Positions 17,351 through 25,439 of a stretch of DNA of 43,754 bases are shown here, one piece after another. Made by a program: the position numbers and the translations under genes. The first letter of the stretch is position 1, and each line of letters begins with the position of its first letter. Source of the DNA: Glutamicibacter uratoxydans (lineage in GTDB: Bacteria; Actinomycetota; Actinomycetes; Actinomycetales; Micrococcaceae). Location of the stretch: the NCBI RefSeq assembly GCF_006539925.1, contig NZ_BJNY01000025.1, forward strand, positions 1-43,754. Reading direction: 5' to 3'. The notes below the pieces were generated by a model. That model saw only the letters and a list, made by a program, of their open reading frames with translations, was not told the origin of the DNA and did no database searches.

Positions 17351-18658
17351 ATGTCCAATTCAGAACTGCTCTTCGCCCAGGCTCGCGAGGTCATGCCCGG
17401 CGGCGTAAACTCCCCGGTGCGCGCCTTCGGTTCGGTCGGCGGCATCCCTCCGTTCATGGTCGGCGCCAAGGGCGCTTACCTCACCGACGCCGACGGCAAG
17501 GAATACGTCGACCTGGTCTGCTCCTGGGGTCCAGCACTGCTGGGCCACTCGCACCCTGAAATCCAGTCTGCCGTGCACGCCGCTGTGGACCACGGCCTGT
17601 CCTTCGGCGCCTCCACCCCGGATGAAGCAAAGCTCGGCCAGCTGATCAAGGACCGCATGGGCGGGGTGGAGCGCGTGCGCATGGTCTCCACCGGCACCGA
17701 GGCCACCATGACCGCGGTGCGCTTGGCCCGCGGCTACACCGGCCGCGAACTGATCATCAAGTTCTCCGGCTGCTACCACGGCCACCTCGACTCGCTGCTG
17801 GCAGACGCCGGCTCCGGCGTTGCCACCTTGGCTCTGCCGGGTTCCGCGGGCGTCACCGCAGCTACCGCGGCAGAGACCCTGGTGCTGCCGTACAACGACC
17901 GTGCTGCAGTTGAGACCGCCTTCGCCGAGCACGGCGAGAACATCGCGGCAATCATCACCGAATCTGCACCGTGCAACATGGGCGTTGTCACCCCCGAGGA
18001 AGGCTTCAACAAGTTCCTCAAGGACACCACCGCCAAGCATGGCGCGCTGCTGATCGTTGACGAGGTGCTTACCGGCTTCCGCGCTTCCTCCTCGGGCTAC
18101 TGGGGCCTGACCGGCAAGATCGAAGGCTGGAACGCGGACCTCTACACCTTCGGCAAGGTCATCGGCGGCGGCCTGCCGACCGCAGCCCTGGGCGGCCGCG
18201 CCGAGGTCATGGACTACCTGGCTCCGCTGGGCCCGGTCTACCAGGCAGGCACCCTGTCGGGCAACCCGGTGGCCATGGCCGCTGGCATCGCCCAGCTGAC
18301 CCACGCCACCGACGATGTCTACACCCACCTGACCAAGCAGTCGGATGCCCTGCAGGAAGCAATCATCGAGGCATTCACCGCCGAGGGCCTGGACCACTCG
18401 ATCCAGCGCGCCGGCACCCTGTTCTCGGTAGCCTTCGGCACCTCGGAAAAGGGCGTGCACAACTACGCCGATGCACAGGCCCAGGAGACCTTCCGCTACG
18501 CACCGTTCTTCCACTCCATGCTTGACTCGGGAATCTACCTGCCGCCAAGCGTGTTCGAAGCATGGTTCGTATCCGCTGCCCATGACGATGCTGCAATGGA
18601 GAAGATCTTCGCGGCCCTTCCTGCCGCCGCTAAGGCAGCATCGGCTGCCAAGGCTTAA
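17351..18658 (+). CDS. hemL: Glutamate-1-semialdehyde 2,1-aminomutase
   Basis: PLP enzyme that isomerises glutamate-1-semialdehyde to 5-aminolevulinate, the step after HemA. The 435-residue protein opens with the family signature [16 protein letters not shown], and carries [10 protein letters not shown], the [11 protein letters not shown] strand with the cofactor Asp, and the PLP lysine Lys269 in [13 protein letters not shown] 17351 follows hemB by 5 bp; AAGGAAGG in the end of hemB can act as ribosome-binding site. Last gene of the heme operon. Confidence 0.96.
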   Translation: MSNSELLFAQAREVMPGGVNSPVRAFGSVGGIPPFMVGAKGAYLTDADGKEYVDLVCSWGPALLGHSHPEIQSAVHAAVDHGLSFGASTPDEAKLGQLIKDRMGGVERVRMVSTGTEATMTAVRLARGYTGRELIIKFSGCYHGHLDSLLADAGSGVATLALPGSAGVTAATAAETLVLPYNDRAAVETAFAEHGENIAAIITESAPCNMGVVTPEEGFNKFLKDTTAKHGALLIVDEVLTGFRASSSGYWGLTGKIEGWNADLYTFGKVIGGGLPTAALGGRAEVMDYLAPLGPVYQAGTLSGNPVAMAAGIAQLTHATDDVYTHLTKQSDALQEAIIEAFTAEGLDHSIQRAGTLFSVAFGTSEKGVHNYADAQAQETFRYAPFFHSMLDSGIYLPPSVFEAWFVSAAHDDAAMEKIFAALPAAAKAASAAKA

Positions 18659-18685
18659 GGTTTCCTACCGACAGTTCTCAGTTTT

Positions 18686-18736
18686 AGCTCCCTGCATCTG
18701 CCCGGCACTTTGTGCTGGGGCCAGGTGCGGGGAGCT
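18686..18736 (+). terminator. Hairpin closing the heme operon
   Basis: Long imperfect stem with AGCTCCC-type arms meeting around a short loop near 18708-18712, 27 nt past the hemL stop. No T-run follows, so termination may be Rho-dependent or partial. Confidence 0.5.
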
Positions 18737-19044
18737 GACTGCGTTCTAGCGTGGAATCGGAACACATTCAGGAGGTCTGAATCACAGGGGAACAAGGCGA
18801 GGGCGGTTGATCAGGGGAGTGGGAAGCGCCGGTTGACTTCAGATCTGCTGTTGCGTGGTTTGGAGAAAACGACCATGTCAATGAGCTATTTATAGAACGA
18901 TACCAAGGGGCGAAAATCCTTGTCAGAAGCTGAATCGCGTGGAACGATGCTTCCTGATCTGAGAAAATGCGAAAAATCGTTCCCATCTTGGACAGCTAGG
19001 CTTGTGCGGTAAGTTTTCACATTTCATCTCCCAAAGGCATTAGA
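18737..19044. promoter_or_regulatory. Upstream region and probable promoter of the amino acid permease
   Basis: No gene is supported in these 308 bp. TTGGAC (18988-18993) and TAAGTT (19010-19015), 16 nt apart, make a reasonable promoter with a start near 19022 and a short leader. An inverted repeat ATTCAGGAGGTCTGAAT (18766-18782, 6-bp arms, 5-nt spacer) is a possible operator about 220 bp upstream. Confidence 0.4.
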
Positions 19045-20586
19045 TTGAGCCTCTTTCGTACCAAGCCCATTGAGAGTTTCCTAGCTGATGCAGCAGGACC
19101 CGGGCGCCAGCTCAAACGGACACTCACCACCTGGGATCTGATGATCATGGGCGTCGCGGTATCGGTGGGTGCAGGCATCTTCTCCGTCGGTGCTCGTGCA
19201 GCGGCCAACTATGCAGGCCCTGCGGTCATTATTTCCTTTGTCATCGCCGCACTCACCTGCGCCATGGCCATCATGTGCTATGCCGAGTTCGCAACGGCGA
19301 TACCCGTTGCGGGTTCTGCCTACGTATTCTCCTACGCCACCGTAGGCGAATTCATCGCCTGGATCGTCGGTTGGGGCCTGATTCTCGAGCTGTTTACCGC
19401 CGCCGCGGTTATCGCCAAGTACTGGGGCATTTACCTCACTGAAGTCTTCCAGTTCGCTGGAATCAACCTTTCGCCGAGCATTGACCTGGGGCCGGTGACC
19501 ATGAACTGGGGACCGCTGCTCATTGTTGCGATCTTCACCGTACTGCTTGTTCTGGGAACCAAACTATCGGCGACCGTCGGCAACGTGTTCACCGTGATCA
19601 AAATTGCCGTCGTGCTGTTCGTGATCGTCGCAGGCCTCTTCTACCTCAAGGCGGAGAACTTCACCCCGTTTGTCCCGGAGGCTGTACCGGCCGCCGCGAA
19701 CGGTTCCACCGGTGTTCTTGAGCAGTCACTCTTCTCCTTCGCCACGGGCGCAGCTCCAGCGCAGTATGGCATGGCAGGGGTGCTGGCAGGCGCGGCCCTG
19801 GTGTTCTTCGCTTTCGTCGGCTTTGACGTCGTTGCCACGAGTGCAGAAGAGGTCAAGAACCCGAACAAGACGCTGCCCCGTGGCATTTTCGCTGGTCTGG
19901 CGTTGACCACGCTGCTGTATATTGGCGTCTCTTTCTCGCTGACTGGCATGGTCTCCTACAAGGAACTGGCCGCGGTTGAGAACCCGACATTAGCCACCGC
20001 CTTTGCTGCTGCGGGCAACGAGGGTGCAGCCGCCGTCATTGCTGTTGGCTCGCTGATCGGCCTGACCACAGTGGTGATGGTGCTGCTGATGGGGCTCTCA
20101 CGGGTAGTGCTGGCCATCAGCCGCGACGGACTGCTTCCGCAATCATTGTCCAAGGTCAGCGCCAAGCGCGGCACCCCGGTGCGGATCACTGTCATCTGCG
20201 GCACTCTGGTGGCCTTGGTAGCAGGCTTCACGCGCGTAGATGTGCTTGAAGAGATGATCAATATCGGTGCGCTGTCAGCGTTCGTCATGGTCAGTCTGGG
20301 CATCTTGGTTCTGCGCCGCAAGCGCCCCGACCTCAAGCCGGCTTTCCGAGTGCCCTTCGGTCCGGTCATCCCGATCGTTTCGGCACTGTTGTGCACCTAT
20401 CTGATGCTCAACCTGGCAGTTGAAACCTGGCTTTACTTTGCCGTGTGGCTGGTTGCCGGCGTGCTGATCTATTTCTCGTACGGGCGAGGACACTCGCGCC
20501 TAAACGAGGAAGAAGCAGCAGGGGAGTACACACTCTCCGAAGACGCGGAAGATCTGGAAACCAGTTCAGCTTCATCAACAAAATAG
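19045..20586 (+). CDS. APC-superfamily amino acid permease (CAT type)
   Basis: Integral membrane amino acid transporter of 513 residues with about 12 hydrophobic helices. The first helix region, DLMIMGVAVSVGAGIFSVG (31-49), holds the unwound GAGIF motif that binds the substrate backbone in the APC fold, and IPVAGSAYVFSYATVGEF is characteristic of the cationic amino acid transporter branch (YfnA/GkApcT-like). The substrate could be Arg/Lys/ornithine or small neutral amino acids; sequence alone does not decide. The C-terminal 35 residues are acidic and cytosolic. The start is TTG 19045 with AAAGG 7 nt upstream. It is a single-gene unit ended by a strong bidirectional terminator. Confidence 0.9.
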   Translation: MSLFRTKPIESFLADAAGPGRQLKRTLTTWDLMIMGVAVSVGAGIFSVGARAAANYAGPAVIISFVIAALTCAMAIMCYAEFATAIPVAGSAYVFSYATVGEFIAWIVGWGLILELFTAAAVIAKYWGIYLTEVFQFAGINLSPSIDLGPVTMNWGPLLIVAIFTVLLVLGTKLSATVGNVFTVIKIAVVLFVIVAGLFYLKAENFTPFVPEAVPAAANGSTGVLEQSLFSFATGAAPAQYGMAGVLAGAALVFFAFVGFDVVATSAEEVKNPNKTLPRGIFAGLALTTLLYIGVSFSLTGMVSYKELAAVENPTLATAFAAAGNEGAAAVIAVGSLIGLTTVVMVLLMGLSRVVLAISRDGLLPQSLSKVSAKRGTPVRITVICGTLVALVAGFTRVDVLEEMINIGALSAFVMVSLGILVLRRKRPDLKPAFRVPFGPVIPIVSALLCTYLMLNLAVETWLYFAVWLVAGVLIYFSYGRGHSRLNEEEAAGEYTLSEDAEDLETSSASSTK

Positions 20587-20639
20587 TCTGCTAATCGGTT
20601 GACCGCAAGACTACGGATCTCGATTCATCAGTGCCTGCG

Positions 20640-20700
20640 AAAACACCGGTGTATTTCATGCGTCTGCCAATGAAGTGACGCGGAATGAATCGGTGTTTTT
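20640..20700. terminator. Bidirectional terminator between permease and unknown gene
   Basis: Extended hairpin: AAAACACCG (20640-20648) pairs with CGGTGTTTT, with inner stems TTCAT/ATGAA and GCGTC/GACGC. It is followed by T5 on the plus strand and, read on the minus strand, by the complement of A4. It serves the converging genes on both sides. Confidence 0.75.
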
Positions 20701-20806
20701 CGTCGGGCTGTCAAAAAGTGTTTGTGGACAAAAGGGCCCTCAATGATTCGGTCGGAAGACCATTCTGAAGCGTGGTTGGAACTTCGAATGGACACCGGGA
20801 CAGAAC

Positions 20807-21622
20807 TTATAGTTTCTGACGCAGCCAATTGAGGGCCTGCGTTGTTCTCAATGGAAGACGGAACACTTCGTCAGAGGCGAGTACATCGTCAACTAGAACT
20901 CGAACCTGTTCTATTTCTTTTTTCGATGGAAGGCTCCGACGATCATTGACACATGCCGCTAGGACCGTACGAATCGATCGAATATCACGAATCAATTGTT
21001 GGAAGCCTGGAGCGTCAATGTCTGCCGGGGCCTTGATAATGTCGATCTCAGTAAATGAGAGTTGATAGGCCAACTCTCCACGTGTCTTTCTCGTAATCCA
21101 TGAAATCAACCCGTCACCAGGAAATCTCGCTCTGATCATGCTGCTGGGAATGTCTGCATGATTGAGAGCTGTGTTCATGGCTTGGTCTAAGGCGTTTTCA
21201 TATTCATCGAGCAGGAAACGATAGATGGGAAAATCAGGGAGTGCTTCTGATGGGAATGAATCGTGTTCCCACGCCCATTGATCCCACCGTACAGTCCCTC
21301 GATCGATGCTAAGACGAGCTGTCAAAGCACCTTCAGTTGGATCTCCGCACGAGCAGAAAATCAGTGGAATCCGACCTTGGGAAGGAAAATGCTCCGCCAC
21401 AGAATCGATTCCTAGAAGCACACTTCTGGCGAGGGGTGGACTGATCGCATCGAAAATGGTGACGTACCCAGAACTGATACCGAGTCCGGCCTGACTACTG
21501 AGACTGATGCCATCGAGGATGAACTCGACGCCCGTGTAGATGGTTTCTGAATCCCGCTCACCTCGGTTGATTGCAACAACAGAATGAGCCCATAATCGCT
21601 TGCCGATCGTCAAAGTGGACAT
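20807..21622 (-). CDS. Uncharacterised protein with CSCG and WDQWAW motifs
   Basis: A 271-residue soluble protein I cannot assign. No signal peptide or membrane helix is visible. A middle segment IPLIFCSCGDPTEGALTARL (Cys90, Cys92) followed by VRWDQWAWEH (Trp113, 116, 118) resembles a pattern I recall from actinobacterial hypothetical proteins with a CxCGxxGC-type segment followed by Trp-Ser/Asp; that link is weak. Three 60-nt lines counted from the gene gave about 48-55% G+C, below the flanking operons, and codon use is less G/C-biased, which suggests horizontal acquisition. It stands alone between two terminators. ATG 21622 has no good ribosome-binding site. Confidence 0.75.
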   Translation of the reverse strand: MSTLTIGKRLWAHSVVAINRGERDSETIYTGVEFILDGISLSSQAGLGISSGYVTIFDAISPPLARSVLLGIDSVAEHFPSQGRIPLIFCSCGDPTEGALTARLSIDRGTVRWDQWAWEHDSFPSEALPDFPIYRFLLDEYENALDQAMNTALNHADIPSSMIRARFPGDGLISWITRKTRGELAYQLSFTEIDIIKAPADIDAPGFQQLIRDIRSIRTVLAACVNDRRSLPSKKEIEQVRVLVDDVLASDEVFRLPLRTTQALNWLRQKL

Positions 21623-21749
21623 GAGCTATTGTGGCATGGCAGCTACACTTCGACTCTTGATTTCAGAGCAAACACACCAAGACACTACTAAGCTGCTAGC
21701 TTCTCGTACCGTGGAGAAAATTGCCCTTGGGCCTGTCTGATGCCTTAAA

Positions 21750-21790
21750 CAATGGTGGGCGCCAATCCAAAGGACTGGCACCCACCATTG
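21750..21790 (-). terminator. Terminator of the metNIQ operon
   Basis: Arms of 19 nt with two mismatches (CAATGGTGGG ... CCCACCATTG) around an AAA loop, starting 15 nt after the metQ stop and followed by a short T-run on the minus strand. Confidence 0.75.
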
Positions 21791-21804
21791 ATGTGTTCTA
21801 AAGA

Positions 21805-22653
21805 TTAGAAGGCTGGGATGACGCTTCCGTCGGTCCAGGTCTTCTTGATGTAGTCGCGAACTTCGTCAGAGTGTAGCAGCTCGTCAAGCTTCTTGATGGC
21901 TGGGGTCTCTTCGCCTTCGCGCCAGGTCAGGAAGTTGGCGTTAGGGTTGTTTTCGCCGGACTCCTGAGCCAAGATTTCATCCTTGTTCAGCTTGGCCTGG
22001 ACGATGAAGTTGCCGTTGATAACTGCAACGTCAATCGAATCATCCTTGGTGTAGTACTGCGGAACCTGTTCGGCGTTAGCATCCTTGAGGACGAGGCCCT
22101 TAGGGTTCTTTTCCTTGTCGTCGGCCACGGTCAGCACCGAATCATCGTCGGCAAGGTTCTTCAGCAGGCCAGCCTGCTCCAGTACCTTCATGCCGCGCAG
22201 CTGGTTCACTGGGTCGTTGTTCAACAGTACGGTGGCACCGTCGGTTACGTCCTCAGGCTTGTCGAACTTCTTGGAGAAGACGGTCATTGGCTCAACATGG
22301 ATGCCTGCACCGTGGGCGAACTTGTAGCCCTTCTCTTTCATTTCGGTCTTCAAGTAGTTCTCGGTCTGGAAGTAGTTGGCATCCAGCGAGCCATCTTCCA
22401 GCGAGGTGTTCGGGGTGACATAGTCATCGATTTCCACGACGTCCAGATCGATGCCGGCGTCCTTGGCCAGGTTCTCATCAATGAAGTTCAGGATGTCAGC
22501 CTGTGGAACCGGGCTGGCTCCAACCTTGACGACAGCTGGCTTCGCAGGATCCAGTGAAGCCGTAGCCTCAGGGGCTGCCTCGGTGCTGCCGCAGGCAGAG
22601 AGGGCGAAAGCGGCGATGAGGCCGGTGGCTGCGAGTGCAAGCTTTTTGCGCAT
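21805..22653 (-). CDS. metQ: Methionine ABC transporter substrate-binding lipoprotein
   Basis: NlpA/MetQ-family lipoprotein of 282 residues that captures methionine outside the membrane and delivers it to MetNI. The N-terminus MRKKLALAATG with the lipobox LSAC gives a lipidated Cys near residue 20. KVGASPVPQADIL and DVVEIDDYVTPNTSLEDGSLDANYFQ are family hallmarks. An in-frame ATG at 22680 exists, but ATG 22653 is preceded by AAAGGA at good distance and gives a proper signal peptide. It is the last gene of the operon, 107 bp after metI, with hairpins between. Confidence 0.94.
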   Translation of the reverse strand: MRKKLALAATGLIAAFALSACGSTEAAPEATASLDPAKPAVVKVGASPVPQADILNFIDENLAKDAGIDLDVVEIDDYVTPNTSLEDGSLDANYFQTENYLKTEMKEKGYKFAHGAGIHVEPMTVFSKKFDKPEDVTDGATVLLNNDPVNQLRGMKVLEQAGLLKNLADDDSVLTVADDKEKNPKGLVLKDANAEQVPQYYTKDDSIDVAVINGNFIVQAKLNKDEILAQESGENNPNANFLTWREGEETPAIKKLDELLHSDEVRDYIKKTWTDGSVIPAF

Positions 22654-22706
22654 GTTGGGTATTCCTTTGATTCGAGTCATAAATGACGCGTGTGCGAGTG
22701 GTTATT

Positions 22707-22749
22707 GCCGGTTAGCTGAGCACGCCGGCCCCATCGGATAAACCGATGG
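22707..22749 (-). other. Intercistronic stem-loops between metI and metQ
   Basis: CCATCGG/CCGATGG (22731-22737, 22743-22749) forms a 7-bp hairpin with a 5-nt loop; GCCGG/CCGGC (22707-22711, 22725-22729) forms a second. They could protect mRNA ends and let the binding protein be made in excess over the membrane parts, as seen in other ABC importers. Confidence 0.4.
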
Positions 22750-22760
22750 AAGTTTGTTGC

Positions 22761-23429
22761 CTAGCGGTGATCGACCTTGCGGGCGATTGCATCGCCGATC
22801 ATCTGGACCAGCTGGACCATGATGACCATGATGATGATCGTCAAGATCATAATTTCCGGGTTATATCGGGTGTAGCCGTAGTTGTAGGCCATGCGGCCCA
22901 AACCGCCGCCGCCAACCAAACCGGCCATTGCTGAGTAGCCAATCAAGGTAACTACGGTGGTGGTAATTGCTGCGACGATACCCGGCATGGCTTCTGGCAC
23001 CATGACCTTGCGGATAACCTGCATCTTTGTTGATCCCATGACCAGGGCCGCATCGACCTTGCCGGAAGAAACGTCGCGCAGTGCAGTTTCGACCAGTCGG
23101 GCGAAAAACGGAATGGTACCAAGGGTCAGTGATACCGAGGCGGCTACTGGACCAAGTGAGGTTCCGACAATGAGCGCCGCAAATGGAATCAGCGCCACCA
23201 TCAAAATCGCGAAGGGGATGGAGCGGGTAATGTTCACAATCACCCCGGAAAGGACTACGTTCAGCCAGCGGATCGGCGCCAGCCCGTCCTTGCCGGTGAC
23301 ATGAAGCAGGATGCCTAGGACCAAGCCCACGACAGCGGTGACGACACCAGAGATCAGTGTCATTTCCAGAGTTTCCCAGGTGGCGGTGAGCATTGCCTTC
23401 TGGACTGTTGGAGTGAGGAAATCAAACAT
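22761..23429 (-). CDS. metI: Methionine ABC transporter permease
   Basis: Inner-membrane subunit of the MetNIQ importer, 222 residues with about five hydrophobic helices. The coupling (EAA) loop reads EAMPGIVAAITTTVVTLIGYSAMAGLVGGGGLG, matching MetI proteins. ATG 23429 directly abuts the metN stop (zero-gap), so the two are translationally coupled. Confidence 0.95.
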   Translation of the reverse strand: MFDFLTPTVQKAMLTATWETLEMTLISGVVTAVVGLVLGILLHVTGKDGLAPIRWLNVVLSGVIVNITRSIPFAILMVALIPFAALIVGTSLGPVAASVSLTLGTIPFFARLVETALRDVSSGKVDAALVMGSTKMQVIRKVMVPEAMPGIVAAITTTVVTLIGYSAMAGLVGGGGLGRMAYNYGYTRYNPEIMILTIIIMVIMVQLVQMIGDAIARKVDHR

Positions 23430-24422
23430 TTACTTGGTTCCCTTCACGGTCACGGCGATGCCATTTGACTGCAGATGGTTGATGATTTCCTGCTCGTTGA
23501 TACCTGCCGGGAGCTGGATTCGAAGGTGGGCGTATTGCTGGTCTGAGAGCTGCTCAACAGACCCTGCCAAGACATTGACATCAATGTTGAACTGGCGCGA
23601 CAGCGAAGAAATGACCGGCTCCGTGGCCTGATCGCCGGTGTACAGCAAATCAAGAATGGTTCCCGAACCTGCAGAACGCGGGGCGTCTCCTGGCAGCGGC
23701 ATCAGGGTCTGTGCCAATCGGCCCTTGGCATTAGAGATGACCGAAGCAATGTCGCCGTGCTCCACGATTTTGCCGCCTTCAAGCAGCGACACCGAGTCAC
23801 ATGCCTGCTTCACAACATGCATCTCATGGGTAATGATCAGCACGGTGATGTTCAGACGGCCGCGAAGTTCCTTGACCAGCTCAAGAATCTCGTCGGTGGT
23901 CTTGGGATCCAGCGCACTGGTCGGCTCATCGCACAGCAGGACGTCCGGGTCGGTCGCCAAGGCGCGGGCAATGCCCACACGCTGGCGCTGGCCGCCGGAC
24001 AGCTGGGAAGGATAGGCCTTGGCAAACTTGTCCAGGCCGACAAGCTCGAGAAGCTGGGCAACCTTGGTCTTGATTTCGTTTTTCGGCGTGCCGGTGAGCT
24101 CCAGCGGGTAGCCGACGTTTTCTTCAGTGGTCCGGGAATCGAACAGGTTAGCGTGCTGGAAGACCATGCCGATCCGGCGACGCGCGTCGCGCAATTCCGA
24201 AGCGCTGACGTTGGTCAGCTCCTTGCCGTTGACGGCAACGGTTCCCGAGGTCGGCTGGTCAAGCAAGGTCAGGCATCGGACAAGGGTGGACTTGCCAGCC
24301 CCAGAATGTCCGACGATACCGTGAATTTTCCCGGTGGGGACTTCAAGGCTCACTCCAGCCAGGGCTACAACTTCGTTGTTTCCCTGGCGGTAGACCTTGC
24401 GCAGGTCACTAACTGTGATCAC
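23430..24422 (-). CDS. metN: Methionine ABC transporter ATP-binding protein
   Basis: Cytosolic ATPase of the importer, 330 residues. Walker A GHSGAGKST (38-46), signature LSGGQRQR, Walker B LLCDEPTSALD and the switch His in LIITHEMHV are all present. The last 80 residues form a NIL domain, the methionine-sensing regulatory domain that causes trans-inhibition in this family. The start is GTG 24422 with GAAGGA 10 nt upstream. First gene of metNIQ; a palindrome lies 30 bp upstream. Confidence 0.95.
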   Translation of the reverse strand: MITVSDLRKVYRQGNNEVVALAGVSLEVPTGKIHGIVGHSGAGKSTLVRCLTLLDQPTSGTVAVNGKELTNVSASELRDARRRIGMVFQHANLFDSRTTEENVGYPLELTGTPKNEIKTKVAQLLELVGLDKFAKAYPSQLSGGQRQRVGIARALATDPDVLLCDEPTSALDPKTTDEILELVKELRGRLNITVLIITHEMHVVKQACDSVSLLEGGKIVEHGDIASVISNAKGRLAQTLMPLPGDAPRSAGSGTILDLLYTGDQATEPVISSLSRQFNIDVNVLAGSVEQLSDQQYAHLRIQLPAGINEQEIINHLQSNGIAVTVKGTK

Positions 24423-24451
24423 TAGGCGTGTTCCTTCAGATTCTCAAGGGT

Positions 24452-24469
24452 ATAGAGAGTACCCTCTAT
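24452..24469. promoter_or_regulatory. Near-perfect palindrome upstream of metN, likely operator
   Basis: ATAGAGAGTACCCTCTAT is palindromic at 16 of 18 bases and begins 30 bp before the metN start. Its core TAGAG-N6-CTCTA has the same geometry as the McbR site TAGAC-N6-GTCTA that controls methionine genes in Corynebacterium. A TetR-type repressor responding to methionine metabolites is plausible but not shown. I see no SAM riboswitch in the leader. Confidence 0.5.
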
Positions 24470-24660
24470 CTAATCATCATCGAACAAAATCGCCCGAATG
24501 CATCCCATCTCAAGGTCATCATTCTTCATCTACGGGAATATCTCGGGAGCTGCCGAATAACATTCGCCGGTTTAGCGTGATAAATGAACGAATGAGCTAA
24601 ATTGCCCCTAGTGTGACGAGCCAATTTCCAATGTGAAGTGCATTACTCTTTTGTGACGTA

Positions 24661-24676
24661 ACAGTTGATCAACTGT
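24661..24676. repeat. Perfect 16-bp palindrome at the exonuclease stop codon
   Basis: ACAGTTGATCAACTGT equals its reverse complement and spans the stop of the exonuclease gene. It may act as a weak terminator hairpin or as a protein site for the metNIQ upstream region about 200 bp away. Confidence 0.4.
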
Positions 24677-25352
24677 CCTTAATGGGCCACGCGCCATCGA
24701 CAACTGCGTCGGGTTTGCTCTTGCGCAGATATGCCTGGAAGCTTTCAGCCTGTTCTCGAGCCCATCCGATTTGCCAGCCGTGAAGCACCTGCGGGTCAAC
24801 CTGCAATTGCGGGTAGAGCTCCGCAAGAGCCCGGCCAACGGCAACGCAGGCGACCGCGTCGGCGAAAGAAGTATGTGCATTTTCCAGCACTACGCCATAG
24901 TGCTCGCAGGCGGCGGCCAGCGTGCGCTTGCCCTTGCGGAACTTGTCCACCTGCTTGTCGATGATGAATGGATCAATGACATTGCCGGGGATGAACGGCG
25001 GCATGTCATAGCGAAGCGCTTCAGAGTAGAGGACGGAAAAGTCATAGGACGCGTTGAACGCAATCAACGGAGCCTGTTCGGAAGCAAAGCTGAGCAGGCC
25101 AAGGATCTCACGCACCGCCTGAGCCGCCGGAATGCCCTCGGCCCGCGCCTTTTCTGTCGAGACGCCGTGAACGGCCGTTGCCGCCTCGGGAATCTCAACG
25201 CCCGGATCAACCAGCCATTCGCGCTGATTGACGATCTTCCCCTCGGCGTCCAATAAGACCACCGAAGCGGTGACGATGCGTGCGGTGTTGGTGTCAACGC
25301 CGGTCGTTTCAAGATCAAAGCCCACGGCCAGTCCCTTATGCCATTCAGTCAT
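24669..25352 (-). CDS. DEDD-family 3'-5' exonuclease (DnaQ-like)
   Basis: A 227-residue stand-alone exonuclease of the DnaQ/RNase T fold. Exo I reads GFDLETTGVD (Asp13, Glu15 ligands), Exo II FNASYDFSVL, and Exo III HTSFADAVACVAVGRAL with the DEDDh His. It may proofread or trim DNA or RNA ends; the substrate is not readable. It is not fused to a polymerase or UvrC-like domain. The ATG at 25352 lacks a ribosome-binding site, and TAGCGT lies 6 nt upstream, so the mRNA is probably leaderless. It is divergent from the ATL-adnAB operon. Confidence 0.88.
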   Translation of the reverse strand: MTEWHKGLAVGFDLETTGVDTNTARIVTASVVLLDAEGKIVNQREWLVDPGVEIPEAATAVHGVSTEKARAEGIPAAQAVREILGLLSFASEQAPLIAFNASYDFSVLYSEALRYDMPPFIPGNVIDPFIIDKQVDKFRKGKRTLAAACEHYGVVLENAHTSFADAVACVAVGRALAELYPQLQVDPQVLHGWQIGWAREQAESFQAYLRKSKPDAVVDGAWPIKDS

Positions 25353-25364
25353 ACACCAACGCTA
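25353..25364 (-). promoter_or_regulatory. Leaderless promoter of the exonuclease gene
   Basis: TAGCGT on the minus strand (25359-25364) fits TANNNT and ends 6 nt before the ATG. Confidence 0.5.
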
Positions 25365-25427
25365 CAACCCGGGGCCGACAGCTGGGGGATCGGACTCGCC
25401 TGTTGTGGGGAATGGCAAGTGGCTTGG

Positions 25428-25439
25428 CAGAATGGAAGC
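25428..25439 (+). promoter_or_regulatory. Leaderless promoter of the ATL-adnAB operon
   Basis: CAGAAT (25428-25433) ends 6 nt before ATG 25440, the same arrangement as at hemE (CAGAAT, 6 nt). TTGTGG (25403-25408) is a possible -35 at 19 nt. Confidence 0.4.

Noticed and set aside
17360-18583. 407-codon minus-strand frame
   Set aside because: Antisense to hemL; no recognisable domain.
18710-18895. Small plus-strand frame after hemL
   Set aside because: It begins inside the terminator hairpin; no ribosome-binding site or family resemblance.
24423-24668. SAM riboswitch before metNIQ
   Set aside because: I looked for SAM-I and SAM-IV core sequences in the leader and saw none; the palindrome suggests protein control.
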